This document shows positions 26,724 through 34,490 of a stretch of DNA of 41,757 nt, piece by piece. Positions within the stretch are counted from its first letter, which is position 1. The number at the start of each line of letters is the position of its first letter. Location: positions 1 to 41,757 of the forward strand of contig JAEYYX010000126.1 of assembly GCA_023428245.1 (NCBI GenBank), read 5' to 3'. A program made the position numbers and the translations under genes. The notes beneath the pieces were generated by a model. That model did no database searches and was not told the origin of the DNA. It saw only the letters and a list, made by a program, of their open reading frames with translations. The stretch is from Pseudomonadota bacterium (GTDB taxonomy: Bacteria > Myxococcota_A > Polyangia > Polyangiales > Polyangiaceae).

Positions 26724-28834
26724 GGCAAACACCGCCTCAGAATCCCCTCGAGTTCGAGTCGACGCGCCACGCTCCGCGTCGAAAGGTCCAAGGATTCGAA
26801 AACCTGTTCCGCCTCCTCCGAGCGGCGCGCCTGACACAAACTCACCATCAAATTCCGCTCATTTTCTTGTTCAAGCTCGAGGCGCGGAGCCCTTTCCCTT
26901 TGCGCGCGCAAAAATGCGTCCGCCGCCGGCCCTGATTGACCAAGCGAAAGCAGAGCGCGCCCAAGCAGATAAGCTCGAAGAAACTCAGACTCGTCACTCT
27001 CGGCGCTCTGAGCCAAATAACTCACAACTTCGATTGGACTCGCACGCCGAACGAGAAGCTCACGAACGAGCGTCTCATCCGCCAAGCCGCGCGCGTCCGT
27101 CAGCGCCCAAATCTTGAGAGAGAGGGCCCTGCGCTCGCCACTCGAAGAGGCTTCTGAGAGGAGCTCACGATAGGCGCTGAGAGCTCGCTCGGCGCGCCCC
27201 TCGAGCCAATCCAGGTCGGCGAGACCTTCCCGCTTCTCCTCTTCGGTCCAAGGGGGCTCACCAGGCACCGGGCCAAGCAAACGCCGCGCCTCGTCCGGCG
27301 TCCCCGCGCCCAGGTAACAGCGCGAAAGAAACACAGAAGCCTCGCGCGCCCGCGGATCCCAGGCCCAAGCCTGGCTCGCCAGACGCTCCGCGACTCGGGG
27401 ATCGAGAGAACACGTGCGCTCCGCTCGGGCCAAGACGCGATCGACGGCATGGGGACAGACCCTCTCGAGAGTCGCCGGCCCCGAGTAGCGCGCCCGCGCC
27501 GCGCTCTGGACGACCTCGGGAACCGTCTCGCGCTCAAGAGCTCGATGGAACCCACGCTCGAGCTCAGCTGTGGATTGGCCTGTGAGCTCTTCGAGATCGG
27601 CTCCGCCGTACCAAGCCCGGAGCGTTCCTGCGCCGTACTCTTGGCGCAGGTATGCAATGAAGGCTCCCGCGGCGCCATAAGCGCGCGCCGAAGACTCCCC
27701 GTAGAATCCGAACTGAAAGAGACGCCGGAGCGGCGGCATCGCGCCCACAACTACTTGGGCCCGGGCCCATTCAAGGAGCGTCCCGTCCGAGTTTTCGTGA
27801 GGAGCCGCGGCGACAGCAAAACCTTCGATGCGGCCAGGATCGGGGATCCACCCTCCGAGCTCGCCGGCGATCCGAAAAGGGCCGCGTCCGAAACGAGCCG
27901 TCACGATGTGCGCGAGTTCGTGCCGGAGCGTCGGATGAGGGTAGCCGCTTGAATGCACGTAGATCTCACCGCGCCAGGGTTTGGCGACGTAGGTTCGGCC
28001 TGCCCCGGTCAAGCGGGCCTTCTCTTCGACGCTCCCGAAGAGCCGCACCACGACCTCCCGCTCCCGCTCCACCTCGAAGTATTCGGCGAGCTCTCGCAGG
28101 TGCACCGAGCATTCCCGCGCAATGAGCTCCGCCTCGGCGCGGCTCGTCTTCTCTTCGGCGTAGGTCAATAAGCACCCATCGAAGCGGACCTCGCCCGCAA
28201 GAGCCCGAGACAAGCTTTCGGCGCTCGTCTCGTGCCCCAGCTGATCGCCGTAAGACCGAAGCAGGAAATACCCGCCCAAGCAGAGGATCCCGACCCGGAA
28301 AGCTTGCCTTTTGAGGAGAAGAGCAAGGCCTACTCCCAGCAGAAGCGAGCCGGCTCGATAGCTGAGCAACGTCTCGAAGCGGTACTCGACCCGATCGTAG
28401 AGGGGTCCCGCGAAGTAGCCAACGAACTCACTATACGCAAACACAGCGGGGGACGCGTAGATCCCGTAGAGGCCGATAAAGATCGGGACCAGGGGCACCA
28501 GAACCCCGAACAGAGCCCGAGGGATTCGCTGGAGCTTTTCGAATCGCTGACGCACGCTGAGCGCTGCCTCAGTGCAGAGAGCTGCAAGAAGGGTCCCGAG
28601 CGTTGGCCCGAGCAGCATCAGGGCATAGGCCTCGGCGCGCTCGCAGGACGGGCCCCGAAGGTCACCCAAGAAGGCGACCATGAGCACCGCTGCGCTCACC
28701 AAAGCGCCGCGACCGACACTGCCGAAGACCGGGACGTGCGCGCGCCCGAGCGCGACCCAGAGGCTTGCTACGAACGGCCCCAGGAGCCCAAAGACGAGGG
28801 CCAGCTCGTACCCCGCTCCCCTGAGCAGAAACAT
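26720..28834 (-). CDS. Polytopic membrane HELAH metalloprotease-like protein with repeats
   Basis: 704 aa. The N-terminal ~205 residues contain about six hydrophobic segments. Then comes a soluble domain (about 215-430) of the peptidase-MA/gluzincin type, with zinc motif H305-E306-L-A-H309 and a likely third ligand Glu337 in RIEGFAVAA. The C-terminal ~250 residues are helical, TPR-like repeats (ACSLDPR-type helices, GLADLDWLEGRAERALSAYR). Such proteins are thought to process or sense envelope substrates; no substrate is known. It begins 10 bp after the Lon homologue and ends overlapping the FGE-fold gene, so all three form one operon. Whether the membrane part is a channel or only an anchor cannot be told. 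Confidence 0.8.
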   Translation of the reverse strand: MFLLRGAGYELALVFGLLGPFVASLWVALGRAHVPVFGSVGRGALVSAAVLMVAFLGDLRGPSCERAEAYALMLLGPTLGTLLAALCTEAALSVRQRFEKLQRIPRALFGVLVPLVPIFIGLYGIYASPAVFAYSEFVGYFAGPLYDRVEYRFETLLSYRAGSLLLGVGLALLLKRQAFRVGILCLGGYFLLRSYGDQLGHETSAESLSRALAGEVRFDGCLLTYAEEKTSRAEAELIARECSVHLRELAEYFEVEREREVVVRLFGSVEEKARLTGAGRTYVAKPWRGEIYVHSSGYPHPTLRHELAHIVTARFGRGPFRIAGELGGWIPDPGRIEGFAVAAAPHENSDGTLLEWARAQVVVGAMPPLRRLFQFGFYGESSARAYGAAGAFIAYLRQEYGAGTLRAWYGGADLEELTGQSTAELERGFHRALERETVPEVVQSAARARYSGPATLERVCPHAVDRVLARAERTCSLDPRVAERLASQAWAWDPRAREASVFLSRCYLGAGTPDEARRLLGPVPGEPPWTEEEKREGLADLDWLEGRAERALSAYRELLSEASSSGERRALSLKIWALTDARGLADETLVRELLVRRASPIEVVSYLAQSAESDESEFLRAYLLGRALLSLGQSGPAADAFLRAQRERAPRLELEQENERNLMVSLCQARRSEEAEQVFESLDLSTRSVARRLELEGILRRCLP

Positions 28835-28844
28835 GCCTACGGAC

Positions 28845-31238
28845 TCAGAGAGCCGGCGCTGCGGCCGGCGCCGGCTGGGCAGGCGCAGAGGCGCGCGTGG
28901 TGTCGGGCGACAGGATCAAGCCGAGAAGATGATCGACATGGGAGATGTAGCGAATCCGAAGATTCGCGAGGATTTCATCGGAAACCTCACTCACATCCGC
29001 CTCATTGCGAGCCGGGAGGATGACCTCCGTCACGCCGGCTCGGTGCGCCGCGAGAAGCATCGCCTTCACGTTGCTGACGGGCAAGATAGCTCCCCGGAGC
29101 GTGAGCTCTCCGACGACAGCCACGTCGCTTCTGCAGGGCACGCCGAGCAAGAGCGAACAAAGGGCCGCGAAGATCGCCGAGCCGAGGCCAGCAAAGTCAC
29201 GCACGGCGCGCGCGCGGGGCACGTGGATGTGAAGGTCGATGTCCTTGAGCCATTCAGGGCTGAGATGCAGCCTGTCGGCTCGCGAACGAACGAAGCTCAC
29301 GGCCGTGTGGGCCGCCTCTTCGAGCACCTTGCCGAGACTTCCCGTGAGCCGAATGTTCCCTTTCCCCGGCATCCGACTCACCTCCACGATCACAAGCTCT
29401 CCGCCTGCGCCGCTCGCACCGAGTCCGGCAGCGATACCGGGAGCGGGAGCGATCTCGGTGGTCTCGAGACGATACTCGGCCGGCCCCAGGATCTCTTCGA
29501 CGATGTTTCGGGTGACTTCGACTGCCTGGACTTCACCTTCCGCTTCCTTGACGGCCGTCTCGCGACAGATCGCGGCGATGCGCTTCTCTAGAGTGCGCAC
29601 ACCGGCCTCCCGCGTGTAGGAGTCGACGATGGTCTGGATGCCGCTCTCTGCGAAGGTGAGCCGCTCGGGAACGATGCCGTGCTCTTCGAGCTGCTTCGGG
29701 ATCAGGAAGCGCCGCGCAATTTCGCGCTTCTCGATCGGCGTATAGCCCGGGATTTCGATCACCTCGAGGCGGTCACGGAGCGCCTCGGGGATCGCCCCAA
29801 AGCTATTTGCGGTGGCGAGGAAGGTGATCTTGGAGAGGTCGAAGGGCAAGTCGAGGTAGTGATCGACGAAGGAATCGTTCTGGGCCGGATCGAGCGCTTC
29901 GAGCAGCGCCGCGGCCGGATCTCCGCGCATGTCCGCGCCCATCTTGTCGATCTCATCGAGAACCAACACAGGATTGTTCGCGCCGACCTTCTTGAGCGCT
30001 GCGAGAATGCGTCCGGGGAGCGCGCCGACGTAGGTCCGCCTATGGCCGCGAATCTCCGCTTCGTCTCGAACTCCACCGAGAGCGATGCGCGCGTAGCGTC
30101 GTCCCATGGCGCGGGCGATCGATCGGCCCAAGGACGTCTTGCCGACGCCAGGCGGGCCCACAAAAAGCAGAATTGGGCTGCGGTTATCCTGGCGCAGGGC
30201 GCGGATCGCCGAAAACTCGACGATGCGCTTTTTGACGAGTTCGAGCCCGTAGTGGTCCTGGTCGAGGCAACGCCTGACCTCGGAGATGAGGTGGAGATCG
30301 GGGGTCGAGACCTTCCACGGGAGATCCAAGATCCACTCCACGTAGTTCCGCGCGATCTGGTACTCGGGGGACTGGCTCTGCATCGAAGCGAGTCGGGAGA
30401 GCTGCTTTCGAGCGACGTCCCGAGCTTCCGTCGGCAGTTCCATGAGCGCGAGGCGCTCCCGGAGCTGTTCCACCTCATCGTCTTCGTCGGGGCTCTCACC
30501 GAGCTCCTCCCGAATCGCCCGGAGCTGCTGCCGCAGGACGTAGGCGCGCTGATTCCGGCTCATTTCCGTCTCGACCATGTTCGAGACCTCGGCCTTGATT
30601 CGCAAGGCGTCGAGCTGACGATCCAAGACCTTCGTCACGATCTCGATCCGCTCCCGAGTTCCGTAAGCCTCGAGCACCCGCTGGCGCACAGGGACCTGAG
30701 CGAGCTCTTCGGGGAAGTTTGAAGCGACGAGATCCGCAAGGCTGGCTGCCTCTTCGACGTTGTCGAGGATGCTCTGGGTCTCTTTGGGAAGGTTCGGCGT
30801 CAGCGCGAGCACCTGCCGCGTCTTGTCCCGGAGCTCTCCGGCGAGCGTCTCGATCTCAGGGCTCGTCTCCGTCGAATCGGTGACCCGCACCACCTCGGCC
30901 CTGAGATAGGGCTCGACGCCGAGGGGCTGGGTGATGTGGAACCGGCCGATCCCGTTCAGGACGACGGAGTAATTCGTGGCGCTGATCCGAATGACCCGGA
31001 CAATCCGTGCGACTGTCCCCACCGTGTAAATGTCGTCGAAAGTTGGATCGACAGTCTGTGGATCTCTCTGGGCCACGACGCCGATTAGGCCGCCGCTCGC
31101 TTCGAGCTCTTCGACAAGTCGTACGCTCTTAGGGCGACCAACGTTGATCGGGACGACCGATCGCGGAAACAGGACTGAGTTCCGAAGAGGGAGGATAGCG
31201 ATCCGCTCCGGTTTCTGGGCCCCTTGTGCACGAGTCAT
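28845..31238 (-). CDS. Lon-family AAA+ protein lacking the Ser-Lys dyad
   Basis: 797 aa, colinear with Lon: LAN domain (about 12-205, ILPLRNSVLFPRSVVPINVG), helical region, AAA+ module with Walker A GPPGVGKTS (Lys367), Walker B VLVLDEIDKMG, the FLATAN sensor and RDRLE arginine. A full-length protease-fold domain follows. In that domain the catalytic Ser of PKDGPSAG is Gly684 (VRDFAGLG, codon 29187-29189), and the catalytic Lys of LKEKLLAAHR is Met727 (VKAMLLAAHR, codon 29058-29060). The alignment is gap-free and the flanking blocks (DIDLHIHVP, RSDVAVVGELTLRG) are kept. It should hydrolyse ATP and unfold or hold proteins but not cut them. It heads an operon with the metalloprotease-like and FGE-fold genes. 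The Ala/Pro tail (about 775-797) is unusual. It is not a pseudogene by frame. Confidence 0.9.
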   Translation of the reverse strand: MTRAQGAQKPERIAILPLRNSVLFPRSVVPINVGRPKSVRLVEELEASGGLIGVVAQRDPQTVDPTFDDIYTVGTVARIVRVIRISATNYSVVLNGIGRFHITQPLGVEPYLRAEVVRVTDSTETSPEIETLAGELRDKTRQVLALTPNLPKETQSILDNVEEAASLADLVASNFPEELAQVPVRQRVLEAYGTRERIEIVTKVLDRQLDALRIKAEVSNMVETEMSRNQRAYVLRQQLRAIREELGESPDEDDEVEQLRERLALMELPTEARDVARKQLSRLASMQSQSPEYQIARNYVEWILDLPWKVSTPDLHLISEVRRCLDQDHYGLELVKKRIVEFSAIRALRQDNRSPILLFVGPPGVGKTSLGRSIARAMGRRYARIALGGVRDEAEIRGHRRTYVGALPGRILAALKKVGANNPVLVLDEIDKMGADMRGDPAAALLEALDPAQNDSFVDHYLDLPFDLSKITFLATANSFGAIPEALRDRLEVIEIPGYTPIEKREIARRFLIPKQLEEHGIVPERLTFAESGIQTIVDSYTREAGVRTLEKRIAAICRETAVKEAEGEVQAVEVTRNIVEEILGPAEYRLETTEIAPAPGIAAGLGASGAGGELVIVEVSRMPGKGNIRLTGSLGKVLEEAAHTAVSFVRSRADRLHLSPEWLKDIDLHIHVPRARAVRDFAGLGSAIFAALCSLLLGVPCRSDVAVVGELTLRGAILPVSNVKAMLLAAHRAGVTEVILPARNEADVSEVSDEILANLRIRYISHVDHLLGLILSPDTTRASAPAQPAPAAAPAL

Positions 31239-31258
31239 TCGTCGGGAATCCTATCCCC

Positions 31259-31984
31259 GTGTCCGCGAAGCCGCACCCCAAACAACACCAAAAACCAGAA
31301 ATTCGCTCTGGTTGGGGTCACGCGCTCGGACCAAACCGGGCAAAATGGGCGCTCTTCGCCCTTCTCTTCTCGGCCTGCGCGCCTCGAACAAACGCCCAAA
31401 CGCCCGAAGCCACCCTCGCCGCGTACACGCGCGCCCTCGAGAAAGGCGATCAGGACCGCGCCTATGAGTTCCTGAGTTCGGAGGCGCGGCTCGGCATCTC
31501 TCGCGAGGCCTTCCGTGATCTCTCTCGAAAGTCCCCCGATTCCGTGCGCGCTTTCGCCGAAGTCCTCACCCGAGACGACGGCGCGCCCAAGACGATCGTT
31601 ACGACAAGCTGTGCGCCCGGGCTCCTCCTCGTCTACGAAGAAGGAAAATGGCGCGTTCCACCCGAGGCGATCGACCTCTATCCGGCGCGCACTCCCCGTG
31701 AAGCTCTTCGCTCGCTCATTTCCGCGTTCGACGCGGCCCGCATGGATGTTCTCCATCGCCTGATGCCCGAGGCCCGTCGAAATGAGCTGAGCGAGGCCGA
31801 ACTCCGAGAGGCCCTCACGAGCCCAGGCCCCGGATCCCTCGCCTCGGCCCTCGACAGCCTCCGGCTCGCCGTCGACGACGCTCCCATCGAGCTCCTCGGA
31901 GTGCGGGCAACGCTCGCCTATGGCAAGGGACGCACCGCTCGTCTTGTGCTAGAGGGCGGCACCTGGAAAATCGAAAGCTTTTGA
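31259..31984 (+). CDS. Putative NTF2-like lipoprotein
   Basis: About 241 aa; start uncertain (GTG at 31259 or 31226, the latter overlapping the Lon start). A hydrophobic WALFALLFSAC lipobox sits unusually far (about 35 residues) from either start, so the true start may be a rare codon downstream. The mature part begins TPEATLAAYTRALEKGDQDR, a pattern of NTF2/DUF4878-type domains, with a second similar unit near TPREALRSLISAFDAARMD and an EGGTWKIESF end. No enzyme motif. It ends 4 bp before hisB, so it is probably co-transcribed with the his genes. Confidence 0.65.
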   Translation: MSAKPHPKQHQKPEIRSGWGHALGPNRAKWALFALLFSACAPRTNAQTPEATLAAYTRALEKGDQDRAYEFLSSEARLGISREAFRDLSRKSPDSVRAFAEVLTRDDGAPKTIVTTSCAPGLLLVYEEGKWRVPPEAIDLYPARTPREALRSLISAFDAARMDVLHRLMPEARRNELSEAELREALTSPGPGSLASALDSLRLAVDDAPIELLGVRATLAYGKGRTARLVLEGGTWKIESF

Positions 31985-31988
31985 GGTC

Positions 31989-32576
31989 ATGAGCGAACGC
32001 CGAGCCACCGTCCGGAGAGAAACAAGCGAGACCCGCGTCACGGTCGAAGTGAACCTGGACGGAACCGGGCGCCACGACATCATGACGCCTCTGCCCTTCT
32101 TGTCACACATGCTCGAGCAGCTGCCCCGTCACGGCCGCTTCGATCTGACAGTGCGCGCCGAAGGCGATGTCCAGATCGACGGTCACCACACAACGGAAGA
32201 CGTCGGGATTGTGCTCGGCCAAGCTCTGCGCGAAGCGCTCGGCGATCGCCGCGGCATCAATCGCTACGGGCACGCCACACTGCCCATGGACGAGGCCCGT
32301 GTGAGCTGCTCGCTGGACCTTTCCGGGCGCGCGTTCTTTGTGTGGGACGTCGACTTGCCGAAGGCGAAGATCGGAGAGTGGGACACGGAGCTCGCTGAGG
32401 TCTTCTTTGAGGCGCTGGCGCGCTCGGCCCAGATCAACCTGCACGTCGTGCAGGAGGCAGGGAAAAACCTCCACCACATCACCGAGATCGCATTCAAGGC
32501 CCTCGCCCGTGCGCTGCGCGATGCGGTGCGCGTCGACGGGGACCAAATCCCCTCGACGAAGGGAAGCCTCGACTGA
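31989..32576 (+). CDS. hisB: Imidazoleglycerol-phosphate dehydratase
   Basis: 195 aa, monofunctional HisB of histidine biosynthesis (imidazole glycerol phosphate to imidazole acetol phosphate). Mn-binding motifs are intact: FLSHMLEQ, DGHHTTEDVGI, the ARVSCSLDLSGR strand and the NLHHITEIAFKALARALR block. The length is that of bacterial stand-alone HisB, with no N-terminal phosphatase domain. The stop overlaps the hisH start (TGATG). The remaining his genes are not in this window. Confidence 0.97.
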   Translation: MSERRATVRRETSETRVTVEVNLDGTGRHDIMTPLPFLSHMLEQLPRHGRFDLTVRAEGDVQIDGHHTTEDVGIVLGQALREALGDRRGINRYGHATLPMDEARVSCSLDLSGRAFFVWDVDLPKAKIGEWDTELAEVFFEALARSAQINLHVVQEAGKNLHHITEIAFKALARALRDAVRVDGDQIPSTKGSLD

Positions 32577-33202
32577 TGCGCGTCGTAGTCGTTGAGACGG
32601 GCCACGCGAATATGACCTCCGTGTGCCGCGCCCTCGAAGTCGCGGCTCCGAGGAGCGACGTGACCATCGTGCGCGGGAGCACTCCCGAGGACGTGCGCTC
32701 GGCCGACAAACTCGTAGTCCCGGGGCAGGGCGGCTTCGCCCATTGTCTGGCCGGGATCCGAAGCGGCGTCGGTGATTCCCTCGTGGAGGCCATGAGGAAG
32801 GGGACGCCTTACCTCGGCATCTGTCTCGGGCTCCAGGCGCTCTTCGCGAGCAGTGAGGAGGCGCCGGGCGTCGAAGGACTCGGGTGGTTCTCGGGCTCTT
32901 GCCAGAAGCTACGCGAGGAGCCGGGCATCAAGATCCCCCACATGGGCTGGAATCGTATAGAGATCGAGTCCTCCGCCCACCCGATCTTCCGCGAGCTCGG
33001 TCCAGACGACCGCTGGTTCTATTTCGTCCACTCCTACCACGCCGTCCCCGCTGATCCGGGCATCATCGCCGCCACCGCAACCCACGGTGCAACCCGGGTG
33101 ACAGCGGCGGTCGCCCGGGACAACGTGATCGCGACCCAGTTCCATCCCGAAAAGAGCCAAGCCGCCGGCCAAAAGCTCCTCGGCCGTTTCCTCGCCCTTT
33201 GA
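32576..33202 (+). CDS. hisH: Imidazole glycerol phosphate synthase, glutaminase subunit
   Basis: 208-aa class I glutamine amidotransferase that supplies ammonia to HisF. The nucleophile elbow GICLGLQALF (Cys), the PHMGWNRIE motif, FVHSYHAVP and the His-Glu pair in QFHPEKSQ are present. The N-terminal VETGHANMTSV replaces the more usual DYGxGN but keeps the loop. It is coupled to hisB; hisF is not downstream, which is unusual because HisH needs HisF. Confidence 0.95.
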   Translation: MRVVVVETGHANMTSVCRALEVAAPRSDVTIVRGSTPEDVRSADKLVVPGQGGFAHCLAGIRSGVGDSLVEAMRKGTPYLGICLGLQALFASSEEAPGVEGLGWFSGSCQKLREEPGIKIPHMGWNRIEIESSAHPIFRELGPDDRWFYFVHSYHAVPADPGIIAATATHGATRVTAAVARDNVIATQFHPEKSQAAGQKLLGRFLAL

Positions 33203-33312
33203 CCGGGGCGCTCCTCGGCCCCTCAGGCGGCGCCGCAAAAAAAATCCCGCCCCATGCGGCCGTTTAGAGCCCTCGAGCGCCGACTTTTCATGTTCGCTTT
33301 CTTTCGATTATC

Positions 33313-33942
33313 GTGAGCCCCGTGGCATCCACAGCCCCTAGACCGCGCGGCCTCGCCGCTGACGCGCTCGCCCTTCCCAATCTGCTCACCATGGGAAGAA
33401 TCGTGGCGATCCCTCTGGTGCTCTGGCTCCTCGATCGAGCGACGCCTGAGGACTGTGTCTACGCCGCGCTCGTCTACGGCGGCGCGGCCCTCACCGATCT
33501 CCTCGATGGCATCCTGGCGCGTCGCATGGGGATTGTGAGCGTGCTCGGGAAGTTCTTGGACCCCCTCGCGGACAAGCTGCTCGTCATGGCGACGCTCGTA
33601 TGGCTTGTGTCCATGGGGCGCATCCCGGCCTGGGCCGTCGTGCTCCTGCTCACCCGAGAGCTCAGCATCACCGGCCTTCGGAGCATCGCGGTGACCGAGG
33701 GAATCATCATCGCCGCCGGAGACAGCGGGAAGAGCAAGACTGCCTTCCAAATGGTCGGGATCCTCTGCCTGATCATCGGCTACCCGTACCAAATCGGCTT
33801 TTTTCCCTTCGACTTCGGGGTCGTCGATCTGGTCGTGGCGGGGCGCGCCCTCGTCTACATCTCGCTCGGCTTCTCCTTGGTGAGCGCCGCCAGCTACATT
33901 TACGGATTCAGCGAAGCGCTCCGGGCCAAGGGCCGGGCTTGA
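33313..33942 (+). CDS. pgsA: CDP-diacylglycerol-glycerol-3-phosphate 3-phosphatidyltransferase
   Basis: 209-aa inner-membrane enzyme of phosphatidylglycerol synthesis. The CDP-alcohol phosphatidyltransferase signature D-x2-DG-x2-AR-x8-G-x3-D-x3-D is complete (TDLLDGILARRM, then GKFLDPLADK). The region before it, LPNLLTMGRIVAIPLVLWLL, and TRELSITGLRSIAV after it are typical of PgsA. A GTG start is likely at 33313, another GTG lies at 33322. Single gene between hisH and a small lipoprotein gene. Confidence 0.93.
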   Translation: MSPVASTAPRPRGLAADALALPNLLTMGRIVAIPLVLWLLDRATPEDCVYAALVYGGAALTDLLDGILARRMGIVSVLGKFLDPLADKLLVMATLVWLVSMGRIPAWAVVLLLTRELSITGLRSIAVTEGIIIAAGDSGKSKTAFQMVGILCLIIGYPYQIGFFPFDFGVVDLVVAGRALVYISLGFSLVSAASYIYGFSEALRAKGRA

Positions 33943-33972
33943 CGGCCCCCGCCGAACTGATAAGGCCGCCCC

Positions 33973-34473
33973 ATGGTTTCTCGCCTTCGCTTCAAGCTCG
34001 CCCTCTCTCTGGGCGGCTGTCTCATCTTCGCGAGCGTCGCTACTCCCGGCTGTCAGAAGCAGCCGGAAGGCGATCGCTGCGTCCAAGCGAACGGAGATCT
34101 CGATTGCGAAGGCGGGCTCGTCTGCACGCCAGCTTCCGAGCTCAAGTCCGGCAGTGACGGCGTGAGCCGCTGCTGTCCCGACGACGCCCAGCCCATCCGC
34201 GACGATCGCTGCAAGCGAGGAGCTCCTGCAGGTCCAGGCGGAACCGGCGCCTCCGGCAATATGGGCGGAAGCAATGGTGACGACGGCGGGAGCGGCGGCG
34301 CGGGGGTCGGCGTGGGCGCGCGCTGCGACTATCCCTCCGATTGTCGAGCCCCCCTCACCTGCGGTCCTTCGGGCCGTTGCCAGGCTGAATGTGTCACGGA
34401 CCGTGATTGCCGTGACGGCAAGGTCTGCGACGACGGAACCTGCGTCGGAGCCGCCGGCGGCGCCTCGAACTGA
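33973..34473 (+). CDS. Small Cys-rich lipoprotein
   Basis: 166 aa, signal ending ATPGC, followed by two Cys-rich modules (CVQANGDLDCEGGLVC and about residues 115-155, CDYPSDCRAPLTCGPSGRC) split by a Gly/Ser-rich linker (about 85-112). The C-terminal CVTDRDCRDGKVCDDGTC unit is a repeat frequent in myxobacterial surface proteins. Function unknown. It ends 17 bp before epmA. Confidence 0.8.
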   Translation: MVSRLRFKLALSLGGCLIFASVATPGCQKQPEGDRCVQANGDLDCEGGLVCTPASELKSGSDGVSRCCPDDAQPIRDDRCKRGAPAGPGGTGASGNMGGSNGDDGGSGGAGVGVGARCDYPSDCRAPLTCGPSGRCQAECVTDRDCRDGKVCDDGTCVGAAGGASN

Positions 34474-34490
34474 GGAGTTCGGAGAGCCCT

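Noticed and set aside
33220..33250. GCGGCGCCGC palindrome next to an A8 run as a terminator
   Set aside because: On the plus strand the run is A, and on the minus strand the T run precedes the hairpin, so neither direction has the hairpin-then-T order.
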